64,000 nt of DNA from an uncultured Candidatus Saccharibacteria bacterium (GCA_948944455.1 CARBES010000001.1:1-64000); one strand, 5' to 3'. Shown: positions 1 through 8,954, numbered from the stretch's first letter. Notes: generated from the sequence alone by a model not told the origin. Numbers and translations are program-made.

Positions 1-55
1 CGCGGCGATTATACTGCCACAAGCGGGAAACTAGCAAGGTGCCAAATTATACGAC

Positions 56-80
56 AAAGCCACCCAAACGGGTGGCTTTT
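56..80 (+). terminator. Rho-independent terminator of an upstream gene
   Basis: Stem AAAGCCACCC / GGGTGGCTTT with an AAAC loop, followed by T residues. Bases 1-55 probably hold the 3' end of a gene lying outside the window; one frame stops at about 32-34. Too little is visible to name it. Confidence 0.8.
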
Positions 81-124
81 CGTCTATCAGGATGTTAAAA
101 TAGGTAAAGAATAAGGAGAAAGAG

Positions 125-862
125 ATGCTAAACGATAAAGTTGCAATTATTACTGGTGGAACCCGTGGTATTGGTTTAGAAACAGCTCGTGTGTTTTTGG
201 AAAATGGTGCGAAGGTAATCATTTTCGGCTCGCGTCAGGAAACAGTCGATAAGGCCCTCGCTGACCTTAAACAGAGTGGCGCAGAGGTTGAGGGATATTG
301 GCCAAATCTTAATGACTTTGCAGCGGTCGAAAAGACTATTTCTGAGATTGTGCAGAAACATGAACGGATCGACATTCTCGTTAATAATGCCGGTATCTCT
401 GCAAACAAGAAGATTGAAGATACTGATCCGGAGGAATTTGCCAGCATTATAGATTTGAACGTCAAGGCCATGTTTAATGTCTCCAAGGCCGTTGTCCCGT
501 ATATGAAAAAACAGGGCGAGGGTGTCATTTTGAACACGAGCTCCATGGTTAGTATCTATGGGCAGCCTTCTGGCGTCGGTTATCCGGCTAGCAAATTTGC
601 CGTTAACGGCCTTACTAAATCGCTCGCGCGTGAGCTGGCTCCTGCACATATTCGCGTCAACGCTGTTGCGCCAGGCATCACAAACACTGATATGGTTGCC
701 AAACTCCCGAAAGAGATGATTGACCCGCTTATTCAGACTATCCCGCTTGGTCGCATCGGCGAGCCTCGCGATATTGCGAATGCCTTTCTCTTTTTGGCGA
801 GCGACCTTGCCAGCTATGTTACGGGCGAAATTTTGTCGGTTGACGGAGCAGCCCGCGCCTAA
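125..862 (+). CDS. Short-chain dehydrogenase/reductase (FabG-like)
   Basis: A 245-residue NAD(P)-dependent oxidoreductase of the classical SDR family, cytoplasmic. Seen: the cofactor-binding TGGTRGIG motif at residues 10-17, the NNAG motif near residue 87, and the catalytic Ser...Tyr-x-x-x-Lys set (S near 139, YPASK near 153-157). The length is typical of the family. The ATG follows an AAGGAG Shine-Dalgarno site 7 nt upstream. The sequence resembles 3-oxoacyl-ACP reductases, but no fatty-acid synthesis genes lie nearby and CPR bacteria usually lack that pathway, so the substrate is open. It is followed 32 nt later by uvrC on the same strand. Confidence 0.88.
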   Translation: MLNDKVAIITGGTRGIGLETARVFLENGAKVIIFGSRQETVDKALADLKQSGAEVEGYWPNLNDFAAVEKTISEIVQKHERIDILVNNAGISANKKIEDTDPEEFASIIDLNVKAMFNVSKAVVPYMKKQGEGVILNTSSMVSIYGQPSGVGYPASKFAVNGLTKSLARELAPAHIRVNAVAPGITNTDMVAKLPKEMIDPLIQTIPLGRIGEPRDIANAFLFLASDLASYVTGEILSVDGAARA

Positions 863-894
863 GGCGTTAAATAAGCGAAACCCTAGAAGAACTT

Positions 895-2208
895 ATGGCT
901 AAACCGACCGACTATCAGCTTGACGTTTCCGTGACGCCCGCAATGCGCGAGGCGCTGCTTCTAAAGCTCAAAACCCTGCCGGCTAGTCCGGGAGTTTACT
1001 TCCATAAAAATGCGGGCGGCGAAGTAATCTATGTTGGTAAGGCGGCCGTGCTTAAAAATCGGGTACGTCAATATTTTCACAAGACTCAGAAGGATCCAAA
1101 GACTGAAGCCCTTGTTCGCGAAATAGCCGATACTGACTGGATCGTGGTTGATACCGAGATGGATGCGCTCTTTCTTGAGTCGGAAATGATTAAACGCTAC
1201 ATGCCGAAATGGAATATACTTTTGCGCGATGACAAAACCGTCTCTTATGTTCGAATCGATATGAAATCGGAGGTACCATACCTTAGTTTTACGCGGACTC
1301 CTCAAGATGACAAAGCGACGTATATCGGTCCATTTTATGGTAAGAGTGCTGTCGAGAAGGCGCTGCGGATCTTGCGCAAAGTTTTTCCCTATTACGATAA
1401 ACCCTATGATGGTAAAAAGACTCTCAATACAGATCTGGGCCTAACGCCGGGGATCGAGGTTGGTCGTATGACGCCAGAAGAATACAAGAAAAACCTACGT
1501 AAACTGCGCCTATACCTTGAAGGCGGTCGTCATAAATTGCTCAAAGACCTCGAAAAACAGATGAAAGACGCCGCAAAAGCCGAAAACTTTGAGGAAGCGG
1601 CCGAGCTTCGCAAACAACTTTTTGGCCTACGCGAGCTCCAGAAGAAAATCGTCTTCTCGGACAAGGAATTCTTGGATATATCCTCGGACCAAGCTTTAGT
1701 CGATTTGCAGATGGCTTTGCGTTTGCCAGAGCCGCCTCGTCGTATTGAAGGTTACGATATTTCTCACCAGTCGGGCACAAACGTGGTTGGCTCGATGGTG
1801 GTTTTCGTGAACGGGGCCTCGGATCGTTCCGAATACCGTAAATTTAAGCTTCGCCATCAGAAGAATGACGACGCGGCGAACTTACGCGAGGTAATAGAGC
1901 GCCGCCTAAAGCACAAAGAATGGGATTTTCCAAATCTAATTGTGCTCGATGGTGGAATTACTCAAGTGAATGCGGTACGTGATTTGTTGGCGGCGGAGCA
2001 TATTGCTGTGATTGGTCGCGATAAGTCTGGTGACCATACCCGCAACGCTGCTGTGCGTATTATCGTGCCGGATGACGATGGCTATAAGTTAATCCCTTTG
2101 CCGGGAAATTCACATATCGCAAAACTAATCGCCCGAATCGATGACGAGGCGCATCGCTTCGCGGTCACCTATCACACACTTTTGAAACGCAAAAATATGC
2201 TAAAATAG
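895..2208 (+). CDS. uvrC: UvrABC excinuclease subunit C, short form
   Basis: Nucleotide-excision-repair nuclease that makes the two incisions after UvrA/UvrB recognise damage. Seen in order: an N-terminal GIY-YIG nuclease domain (PGVYFH...VIYVGKA, residues about 30-50), a UVR UvrB-binding helix pair (KAENFEEAAELRKQ, near residue 225), then the RNase H-like 5' nuclease domain (GYDISH near 286, LDGG near 353, EAHRFA near 421). The protein is 437 residues against about 600 in most bacteria and ends right after the nuclease domain. The C-terminal tandem helix-hairpin-helix is therefore missing. uvrA lies 12 kb downstream. No strong RBS is seen before the ATG. Confidence 0.93.
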   Translation: MAKPTDYQLDVSVTPAMREALLLKLKTLPASPGVYFHKNAGGEVIYVGKAAVLKNRVRQYFHKTQKDPKTEALVREIADTDWIVVDTEMDALFLESEMIKRYMPKWNILLRDDKTVSYVRIDMKSEVPYLSFTRTPQDDKATYIGPFYGKSAVEKALRILRKVFPYYDKPYDGKKTLNTDLGLTPGIEVGRMTPEEYKKNLRKLRLYLEGGRHKLLKDLEKQMKDAAKAENFEEAAELRKQLFGLRELQKKIVFSDKEFLDISSDQALVDLQMALRLPEPPRRIEGYDISHQSGTNVVGSMVVFVNGASDRSEYRKFKLRHQKNDDAANLREVIERRLKHKEWDFPNLIVLDGGITQVNAVRDLLAAEHIAVIGRDKSGDHTRNAAVRIIVPDDDGYKLIPLPGNSHIAKLIARIDDEAHRFAVTYHTLLKRKNMLK

Positions 2209-2212
2209 CGCT

Positions 2213-2431
2213 ATGGAAGTCATGAAATTCTTCGGTGGCACTTGTGCGCCCGACGCTGGCCCCGAATGCGAAGCTATGTTTGACGCCATGCTACAAGGCA
2301 TCGCGCAGCACGAACAGTTTAGGATGAATGCACCACTATTAGTAATCGCAATTGCACTATTTATTGTGGCGACATTTCTCACCTTTGCTCTAGTTGCTAA
2401 GAGCCGCGCGGATAAAAATCAGTCCAAATAG
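2213..2431 (+). CDS. Small single-pass membrane protein
   Basis: A 72-residue protein of unknown function. An N-terminal Cys-containing segment (CAPDAGPEC) precedes one strongly hydrophobic helix at about residues 42-62 and a short basic tail. The ATG lies about 13 nt after a TAAAAT -10 box inside the uvrC stop region, suggesting its own leaderless or near-leaderless transcript. It starts 5 nt after uvrC. No family was recognised; the reading frame is supported by its hydrophobic helix and spacing. Confidence 0.6.
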   Translation: MEVMKFFGGTCAPDAGPECEAMFDAMLQGIAQHEQFRMNAPLLVIAIALFIVATFLTFALVAKSRADKNQSK

Positions 2432-2475
2432 GGTCTTACTTTTTGTAATATAAGCACTCGTGCTATAATATATCT

Positions 2476-2847
2476 ATGATCAAGAAACAAATCATTATTT
2501 TTCTATTACGTTGGGCGGCCTCCAGCCTTGGTATGTATCTCTGTATTACGTGGCTTGGCACGGTTAGTGCTGACGCTTCGGCTAATTTTGAGCAGCCTTG
2601 GATGCTTTATGTGATAGCCGGTCTCATTTTTTCGTTAATCAACTCGATCGTGAAGCCGCTCGTGAAACTTCTGGCTCTGCCGTTGGCGATTCTTACAATG
2701 GGTATCTCGACGCTAATTATTAATACTGCAATGGTGGTTCTCACAATTCACCTCTTACCGGGTGTAGAAATGGATATTTGGGGTGCGGTTATCTCAAGTA
2801 TTGTTATGAGTGTGATAAACTCCGTCCTTAACCTCTTTCTCAGCTAA
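2476..2847 (+). CDS. Phage-holin-like 4-TM family protein
   Basis: A 123-residue polytopic membrane protein with four hydrophobic helices. It has the NSIVKPLVKLLALPL type core of the mycobacterial 4-TMS holin superfamily IV (PF04020-like). This family is widespread in bacteria as an uncharacterised inner-membrane protein; despite the name no phage context is present here. A TATAAT -10 box ends 6 nt before the ATG, so the mRNA is predicted leaderless. The next gene is secG, transcribed from its own similar promoter. Confidence 0.75.
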   Translation: MIKKQIIIFLLRWAASSLGMYLCITWLGTVSADASANFEQPWMLYVIAGLIFSLINSIVKPLVKLLALPLAILTMGISTLIINTAMVVLTIHLLPGVEMDIWGAVISSIVMSVINSVLNLFLS

Positions 2848-2896
2848 TTTAGGCGAACGCCTTGATTTTGTGCTCTGACCGGAGTATAATATAAAC

Positions 2897-3124
2897 ATGA
2901 ATTTGGGAACACTATTTCAGAGCATTATCTTTATCTCGGCAATTTTATCGATTTTGCTGATTTTATTGCAGCAGCGTGGTGCTTCATTGGGTGCTGGGTT
3001 TGGTAGCTCCGGCGAACTTTATACAACTCGCCGCGGTCTAGAGCGCTCGCTTTTTAATGCGACAATTGTTTGTGTCGTGGTTTTTGTAGTTTCGATTTTG
3101 GCTTTAATTTTGATTCCAGCGTAA
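2897..3124 (+). CDS. secG: Preprotein translocase subunit SecG
   Basis: A 75-residue SecG-family protein, the accessory two-helix subunit of the SecYEG channel. Seen: an N-terminal helix (residues about 6-25), the conserved cytoplasmic loop with LLQQRGASLGAGFG, and a second helix ending at the C terminus. Length and layout match SecG. A TATAAT box sits about 8 nt before the ATG. Confidence 0.9.
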   Translation: MNLGTLFQSIIFISAILSILLILLQQRGASLGAGFGSSGELYTTRRGLERSLFNATIVCVVVFVVSILALILIPA

Positions 3125-3157
3125 TACTAAAACAAAAGGAAGTGGGAGCAAGTTAGT

Positions 3158-4888
3158 ATGAAACCTATCGCCAAAAAGCGTGGCCAAAAGCTCTCCCAGC
3201 GTTGGGAACAATTTTCCGAGCGGGCTCGCGAAGGGAGTCGAGAGCATATCCAGGAGAACATCATTGACCGCTTGCCACATGCAAAACGAGTTCGGCTCCT
3301 GATTCTTGAGTGGTGTCTGCTAATCGTAATCATTACATCGTTAGCTTTGACGCAGGCTTTTTGGTATAGCCAATCATATTCTGTCCAAGCTTATGTCGAC
3401 GGTGGCACCTACATTGAAGCAACGACTGGTCGCGTCAATACCCTAAACCCGCTTTTTGCCACCACGAATAGTGAAAAAGTTCTCTCGAAGTTAATGTTTG
3501 CCACCCTCTCGACAATCGATTACTCGGGCCACGTTGGGCTTGGTTTGGCGGCCTCGATCACTCCAGACGACACTGGTAAGGTTTGGGCAGTTACCTTGCG
3601 TGATGGTCTAAAATGGTCTGATGGTGAGCCGATCACTCTAGATGATGTGCTATATACGATTAATCTCGCTAAGGATCCGACCGTCAACACGACCTATTCT
3701 TCGAACTTTGCGGGGGTAACGGTTGAACGAATTGACAACACGCTATTTTTTGCATTGCCTTCGGCTTATGCTGATTTCGATGCAACTTTAAACATTCCGA
3801 TTTTACCGTCGCATATTTTGGGAGAAGTATCTTCAAGTCAGCTCCTTGAGCACAGTTTTAGCACTAGCCCAGTTACGAGCGGTGCTTTTACTTTTAACGC
3901 TATGCAGAATGTTTCCGGTGACGGAGAAAAAATCGTCTACCTTGCCTCAAACCCATACTACTATAAAAGTGAGCCAATGCTTAATAGCTTTGCGATTCAC
4001 ACTTATTCCGATCCAGAGGATATCGTGACGGCGATTTCGACTGGTGAAGTTACGGCTACAGCGGAGCTTTCAGCAGTTTATCGCGACCAGATGTCATCCG
4101 AACTTATTTATGAGAAGCAGACCGCGATCGCGAGCGGGGTCTTCGCCTTTCTAAACACGACCAGCCCGCTCCTAAATAACCTTTCTGTACGTCAGGCTAT
4201 CCAAAAGGGGATTAACATGTCGGAAATTCGTTCGGTTCTCGGCTACGAATTCCCACTTGACTATCCGATTCTTAGCTCTGAAATTGAGCTGAATGAGTAT
4301 CCGGAGTTGCCAGCTTATGATCTCGCTGCAGCGAAAGAAGCTATCACAGCGGCTGGCGTGGCCGGACAGACCTTGCGACTCGCCACAACGAATTCTGGAT
4401 ATTTTCCTCAATTGGCCGAAATTCTAAAAATTCAGCTCGAGGAACTGGGCTTCGCGGTCGACTTATCAATTTCAGCGCCTGGCCAAGAATTCTTTGTTAA
4501 CGTTATCCGTCAGCGCGACTACGATATCTTGCTTTATGAAGTCGAACTTGGGGCCGATCCAGATCTTTTTGCCTACTATCACTCATCGCAGTCTTCAAAC
4601 TCGGGTCTAAACCTCTCGAATTATGCCAATGCCTTGGTAGATGATCTAATTTTGGGCGCCCGCACCTCAATGGATCTGAGTGCTCGGGTAAGCAAATATG
4701 AAACCTTTTTACGGCGCTGGGTGAATGACGTTCCGGCTATCGGTATTTATCAAGCTAGCCTTACCTACTATTTTAACCGTAATGTTCGTGCCTTCTCAGA
4801 GGAAGACCGCCTAGTCTATGCAACTGACCGCTTCGTGGATGTCGAATATTGGGCGGTAAACAAGTCTGCTAAGAATCGCACCCCTTGA
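3158..4888 (+). CDS. Membrane-anchored OppA-like solute-binding protein
   Basis: A 576-residue extracytoplasmic solute-binding protein of family 5 (peptide/nickel type). Seen: about 45 basic cytoplasmic residues, one membrane anchor (residues about 48-70), then the binding domain with the family-typical stretch LRDGLKWSDGEPITLDDVLYT near residue 150. It has an uncleaved N-terminal anchor rather than a lipobox. No ABC permease or ATPase genes are adjacent, so the partners are elsewhere or absent. Likely substrates are peptides, by family inference only. The TGA stop overlaps a downstream promoter. Confidence 0.85.
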   Translation: MKPIAKKRGQKLSQRWEQFSERAREGSREHIQENIIDRLPHAKRVRLLILEWCLLIVIITSLALTQAFWYSQSYSVQAYVDGGTYIEATTGRVNTLNPLFATTNSEKVLSKLMFATLSTIDYSGHVGLGLAASITPDDTGKVWAVTLRDGLKWSDGEPITLDDVLYTINLAKDPTVNTTYSSNFAGVTVERIDNTLFFALPSAYADFDATLNIPILPSHILGEVSSSQLLEHSFSTSPVTSGAFTFNAMQNVSGDGEKIVYLASNPYYYKSEPMLNSFAIHTYSDPEDIVTAISTGEVTATAELSAVYRDQMSSELIYEKQTAIASGVFAFLNTTSPLLNNLSVRQAIQKGINMSEIRSVLGYEFPLDYPILSSEIELNEYPELPAYDLAAAKEAITAAGVAGQTLRLATTNSGYFPQLAEILKIQLEELGFAVDLSISAPGQEFFVNVIRQRDYDILLYEVELGADPDLFAYYHSSQSSNSGLNLSNYANALVDDLILGARTSMDLSARVSKYETFLRRWVNDVPAIGIYQASLTYYFNRNVRAFSEEDRLVYATDRFVDVEYWAVNKSAKNRTP

Positions 4889-4913
4889 CAAAATATGTAA
4901 TCTGTGCTACAAT
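4885..4913 (+). promoter_or_regulatory. Strong consensus promoter with no cognate small gene
   Basis: TTGACA (4885-4890), a 17-bp spacer and TACAAT (4908-4913). It lies 81 nt before aspS, which has a second, closer -10 box (TATAAT just before its ATG). The transcript start would be near 4920. A short hairpin (ATCAG/CTGAT) follows at about 4927-4943. Confidence 0.65.
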
Positions 4914-4994
4914 GGTAGTGTAAGGTATCAGCTTGCCTGATGCTCCGCCTTTCTGTGCTTCCAAATTTTCACAAAATGTGCTAATATAATAGAT

Positions 4995-6749
4995 ATGAGA
5001 AGCTTATCTACGGAACTAAAATCAGAAATTGGTAAAAAAGTCAGCGTTTCCGGCTGGGTGAATTCTCGCCGTGATCATGGCGGCCTGATTTTTATTGATC
5101 TCCGTGATCATAAGGGTGTGATTCAGCTTGTAATTACTCCGGACGTAGCAGAAGCTTTCAAAACCGCCGAAGGTCTGCGTGATGAATTTGTTATCTCGGC
5201 GACTGGAAATGTGCGTGAGCGTGCTCCAGAGCTTAAAAATCCTAACATTGAGACTGGTGATATTGAGATTGTCGTCGATGAGCTAACTTTGATTAATAAA
5301 TCCGAACCTTTGCCAGTCAATACGCACGACGAAGGTGATCTGTCGGGTGAGGACTTGCGTCTTAAGTATCGCTATCTCGACTTACGGCGCCCATCGATGC
5401 AACAAACCTTGAGACGACGAGCCGAGTACTATCGTTTTATGCGTAGATATATGGACGAGCATGATTTTATTGAAGTCACGACCCCGATTCTTGCTAACTC
5501 GTCACCAGAGGGCGCGCGCGATTTCCTCGTACCTTCACGTTTGCACCCAGGAAAGTTCTATGCCTTGCCACAAGCTCCGCAACAGTTCAAGCAACTTCTG
5601 ATGGTGGGCGGGATCCCGCGTTACTATCAGATTGCGCCGTGCTTCCGCGATGAAGATCCGCGCGCTGACCGTCTCTATGGGGATTTTTATCAGCTTGACT
5701 GCGAGATGGCTTTTGTTGACGATGGGGAAGTTGTTCGACAAACGCTTGAGCCGTTAATTAAACAATTAGTGACTGAATTTGCTGGCAAAGAACTCGTTAG
5801 TAATGATGTTCCGCGGATTCCTTACCGTGAGGCGATGGAAAAATACGGCACCGACAAGCCTGACTTGCGTTATAGTCTTGAGATGGTGGATTTGACTGAG
5901 GCTTTGAAGAATGTCGAGTTTAAGGTTTTTCAAGCTCCTTGCGTGAAGGCTATTCGGGTGCCAGGTGGAGCTAGTTTTACTCGCAAACAAATCGATGAGT
6001 TTACGGATCTTGCTCGGAAGAATGGCGCTGGCGGTTTAGCCTATATTGTCTTTGGTGATGGGGAAGCTAAAGGGCCAGTGGTGAAGTTCCTAAAAGATGA
6101 GGAGCTGAAGGCGGTTCGAGAGAAAACTGGTGCAGAGGATGGAGATGCGGTGTTCTTTGGTGCGGATGAACGCGAAAAAGTCAACAAAGTACTTGGCGCT
6201 GTACGGATTGCCTTTGCGGACACGCTTGGTCTAAAGGATGATAACAAAGTCGCCCTTTGCTGGATCGTAGATTTTCCGTTTTATGAATGGGATGATGGCG
6301 CAAATAAGCTTGACTTCGGTCACAACCCATTCTCGTTGCCGAAGGGTGGACTAAAGGCGATTCGTGAGACTGAAAATAAACTTGATATCGTCGCTGATCA
6401 GTATGATATGGTAATGAACGGTTACGAAGTTTGCTCAGGTGCAGTGCGAAACTATAACCCAGAGATTATGTACGAAGTTTTCGGCGTACTTGGCTACGAT
6501 CAGGAGTATGTCGCTAAGAAGTTTGGCGGAATGCTCAACGCTTTCAAGTTTGGTGCACCTCCTCACGCCGGCTGCGCCTTTGGTATCGACCGTATGTTTA
6601 TGGTGCTCGAAGGCTTAAAGAACATTCGCGATATTGTCGCCTTCCCGAAGAATGGTTCAGGCGTTGATTTGATGATGAACTCGCCGTCTGCTGTTGACGA
6701 CAATCAACTTGAAGAAGCTCATCTCGCGATTATTGAAGACGAAGAATAA
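4995..6749 (+). CDS. aspS: Aspartyl-tRNA synthetase
   Basis: Class II aminoacyl-tRNA synthetase of 584 residues, the usual bacterial length. Seen: an N-terminal OB-fold anticodon-binding domain (VSVSGWVNSRRDHGG, residues about 16-30), the QQFKQLLMVGG region, motif 2 (CFRDEDPRADR near residue 217), the bacterial GAD insertion domain in the middle, and motif 3 (GIDRMFMVLEG near 530). It charges tRNA-Asp; whether it also mischarges tRNA-Asn cannot be decided here. The ATG lies 5-6 nt after a TATAAT-like box, so leaderless expression is likely. Confidence 0.96.
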   Translation: MRSLSTELKSEIGKKVSVSGWVNSRRDHGGLIFIDLRDHKGVIQLVITPDVAEAFKTAEGLRDEFVISATGNVRERAPELKNPNIETGDIEIVVDELTLINKSEPLPVNTHDEGDLSGEDLRLKYRYLDLRRPSMQQTLRRRAEYYRFMRRYMDEHDFIEVTTPILANSSPEGARDFLVPSRLHPGKFYALPQAPQQFKQLLMVGGIPRYYQIAPCFRDEDPRADRLYGDFYQLDCEMAFVDDGEVVRQTLEPLIKQLVTEFAGKELVSNDVPRIPYREAMEKYGTDKPDLRYSLEMVDLTEALKNVEFKVFQAPCVKAIRVPGGASFTRKQIDEFTDLARKNGAGGLAYIVFGDGEAKGPVVKFLKDEELKAVREKTGAEDGDAVFFGADEREKVNKVLGAVRIAFADTLGLKDDNKVALCWIVDFPFYEWDDGANKLDFGHNPFSLPKGGLKAIRETENKLDIVADQYDMVMNGYEVCSGAVRNYNPEIMYEVFGVLGYDQEYVAKKFGGMLNAFKFGAPPHAGCAFGIDRMFMVLEGLKNIRDIVAFPKNGSGVDLMMNSPSAVDDNQLEEAHLAIIEDEE

Positions 6750-6769
6750 CCCTGTGCTATAATATCTAT

Positions 6770-7819
6770 ATGGTATGTGTGGCTGCGTTTATTATCCTGT
6801 GTCTTGTTGGTGTTTTTGTTGCTTTCTTAAGCATCTTTCGCCGCGATATCGGTCGAAAATACTGGGCAGTTTTTAAGAAAGCTTGGGGCTGTGTCGGCAA
6901 GAAAGTTCGGCTGCAGAAGTGTGAGACGAACTTTAAGGATGATGTTAAAAATAGCCTTCTTAGCAAGGTAGTTCTTAAACATCCAAAATGGGTTAAGCCA
7001 TTAGGTGTTGCGATTGAAGTAAGTGCGATTTTGATCGTTTTTGTCACGATCTGGTCTCTTGTTGAGACCATAAAAGCCTTGTTGGCGCTTTGGGTTTTCG
7101 GTACTTGCAATGTTTCGCAACCAGCGAGCTGTGCACTCGGAGCCGAGGTTTGCGGAATCGACTCTGAAGAGCCGACAAATCCGATTGAATGGACTGGGCG
7201 GTGGTTTTCGGAATGGGGCGAAATTTTCGCCAATATCCCGGACCGATTTCGTAGTTGGCAGGCTGAAGATTATCTTGTTGAGCCATATAGTTTTGCCACA
7301 AAGTACCATGATGGCAATCCATTAGCCCTAAGTATTTTTGATCCAGGTTGCACGGTTTGTTTGCAGAGCTATCGCAATGAAAAGAAATCCGGATTTTTCG
7401 ATAAGTATAACACTGTATTGATGGTTTATCCTATTCAACTGCCAGATGGAGGATATAAGTTTAATAACTCAGATTTGATTGCGCGCTATATCCACGCGGC
7501 GGACCTGCTAGATACGGACTACACTGCGAAGATTGTTGACCGACTCTTCACTGAGTCTAACTCGGATGGAGTAATTTGGCAATCGGTACTCATACAGAGC
7601 GATCGTGCTGATGCGGAGAAGATTCTGCAGAGCTGGCTCAAAGATTTTGGCGCAGAGGAGGTCGAGATTAGGAAGCTTGCAAAGAGTGCTAATAGCGACG
7701 AAGTATCTCAAATCATGGCACAGATAAAAGAAATGGTCGAGAATAAGATTCACGCCAAGGGGATTCCTACGGCAATCTACGACGGGAAGAAGCACAGTGG
7801 CCTCTATCAAACAAAATAG
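6770..7819 (+). CDS. Membrane protein with CxxC thioredoxin-like domain
   Basis: A 349-residue protein with two N-terminal hydrophobic segments (residues about 3-22 and 80-105). A soluble domain follows, carrying FDPGCTVC near residue 193 and a possible cis-proline loop (KGIPTAIYDG) near the C terminus. A CxxC followed about 130 residues later by a TxxP/xIPT loop is the layout of DsbA/thioredoxin-fold oxidoreductases. This suggests a disulfide or redox role outside the membrane (inference). Leaderless start: a TATAAT box precedes the ATG by 8 nt. The 3' end overlaps the next gene by 23 nt. Confidence 0.7.
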   Translation: MVCVAAFIILCLVGVFVAFLSIFRRDIGRKYWAVFKKAWGCVGKKVRLQKCETNFKDDVKNSLLSKVVLKHPKWVKPLGVAIEVSAILIVFVTIWSLVETIKALLALWVFGTCNVSQPASCALGAEVCGIDSEEPTNPIEWTGRWFSEWGEIFANIPDRFRSWQAEDYLVEPYSFATKYHDGNPLALSIFDPGCTVCLQSYRNEKKSGFFDKYNTVLMVYPIQLPDGGYKFNNSDLIARYIHAADLLDTDYTAKIVDRLFTESNSDGVIWQSVLIQSDRADAEKILQSWLKDFGAEEVEIRKLAKSANSDEVSQIMAQIKEMVENKIHAKGIPTAIYDGKKHSGLYQTK

Positions 7820-8336
7820 GACAAAATTACTGCTTGGATTGGCGGTGTCGACGAGCGCGATAGTGCTAGTATGGGGGGCTTTCTTTGCCTTTTTGTCAGC
7901 GCATGCGGTCGAGAAAGAGCGCCTCACGGCAATTTCTCAGAACTGTTCTACGATAAAGCAGAGTTTAAGTCAGCTTCAGCGCGCCGATTCGCGCACGCGA
8001 ACTTACCTAGGGTCGGCTTATGAGGCAATTTTGACAAAATTCATAACACCTTTAAATCTGCGTTTGACGCGGAATAATCATGATGCCGAGCAGCTTTTTG
8101 CGATCCAGGCGGAATTTTCGGCCGAGCAGGCCCGTTTTCGCGCAGCGTATACAGATTATATGCGTGATTTAGAAGGATTGATAGCTACCGATTGTAGTGC
8201 ACACCCTGAAACATTCTATCAACGTCTTGAATCTACTCGTACAAAACGAACCGACCTAAAGGCTACCACGGTTAAGCTTTCCGAATTAGCTAATGCCCAA
8301 TACCAAGCCGTGCTAGAGCTAAAGGAGTCACTATGA
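7797..8336 (+). CDS. Membrane-anchored helical protein, unknown
   Basis: A 179-residue protein starting with GTG inside the end of the preceding gene, which implies translational coupling. One N-terminal membrane helix (residues about 9-32) is followed by a mostly helical, charged domain with likely coiled coils and two Cys residues (near 43 and 133). The Cys pair and coupling to a CxxC protein make it a possible client or partner; this is inference. No family recognised. Confidence 0.6.
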   Translation: MASIKQNRTKLLLGLAVSTSAIVLVWGAFFAFLSAHAVEKERLTAISQNCSTIKQSLSQLQRADSRTRTYLGSAYEAILTKFITPLNLRLTRNNHDAEQLFAIQAEFSAEQARFRAAYTDYMRDLEGLIATDCSAHPETFYQRLESTRTKRTDLKATTVKLSELANAQYQAVLELKESL

Positions 8337-8713
8337 GTTTAAGTACACGTGGCGGTCGTCATTTGGCTATTCTGGGTGCTGGTGCGATATTGATTGCTGG
8401 AGTAACGACTGGCATTAGCCTAATGGTCTATCGTAATTCTGGCGATATATACCTTGATCGGTCACGTCCTGGCTACTTACCGGACGAAAACGAAGCTAAA
8501 GAAGACCCAGTTACGAATACGAACTTTGTCTACCCGGATTCTGGACCGCTCGATAAGTCTGAGCTTGAACGCTATCTTGAAGAGCTAAAGGCGATCAAAA
8601 CGCGTCTTGATGCGCTCTCTGACCCGTACTCATCAGGTCCACTTTCGGATGAATCGTTGGGTATTGTAGAGATTCCGGAGGACTCTAATACAAACCCGCC
8701 CGAACATCCTTAG
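8333..8713 (+). CDS. Small membrane-anchored protein, last gene of the operon
   Basis: A 126-residue protein overlapping the previous stop by 4 nt (ATGA), so the three genes form one coupled operon. One hydrophobic helix at residues about 12-32 is followed by an acidic, Pro-rich exterior domain with a short helical segment (LERYLEELKAIKTRLDAL). The function is unknown. Its TAG stop is the first triplet of the sequence shared with the ends of the silent cassettes downstream, so the last codons may have been set by cassette insertion. Confidence 0.6.
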   Translation: MSLSTRGGRHLAILGAGAILIAGVTTGISLMVYRNSGDIYLDRSRPGYLPDENEAKEDPVTNTNFVYPDSGPLDKSELERYLEELKAIKTRLDALSDPYSSGPLSDESLGIVEIPEDSNTNPPEHP

Positions 8714-8738
8714 TCTAACCTTCTTCATCCTCCCTTGA

Positions 8739-8954
8739 TTACTCTATGGCTAGACAACGGAGGGGGGATGCGCCGTAGGTTGCGCTCGAGGCTGTATTGG
8801 TAACTATTATGTTCGTAAAGTGGAGTAAAGGGTACCGTGATGCAAATATTCCGCCATTAGGGTTGTATATTTCGGTGCTTGTATGGTAGTTGCCTTGTTG
8901 TGCTGCCATATCAATAATTCCATAAGCGTGCGTTAAACCTCCGCTGCGGACGAA
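8739..8954 (-). pseudogene. Silent C-terminal fragment, cassette 1 left arm
   Basis: Open from TTC-GTC-CGC-AGC (FVRSG) to a TAA stop, 71 residues. It ends PLRCLAIE instead of the usual SLRCLAIE. The variable part shares no obvious identity with the other arms. The frame is closed just upstream by a TAG in the spacer, so it cannot be expressed in place. It resembles the end of a FISUMP-like domain. Confidence 0.8.

Noticed and set aside
176..649. Long antisense frame opposite the SDR gene, and similar ones opposite pheT, uvrA, metG and aspS
   Set aside because: They are shadows of well-recognised genes, lack promoters and RBS, and have no recognisable protein features.
2476..2847. Prophage, suggested by the holin-like protein
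   Set aside because: The family is a common chromosomal membrane protein, and no phage structural, lysis or integrase genes are nearby.
4861..4890. TGA recoding as in Gracilibacteria or Absconditabacteria
   Set aside because: TGA ends several genes at the expected length (for example the solute-binding protein at 4886-4888 and the flippase at 59029-59031), so the standard code fits.
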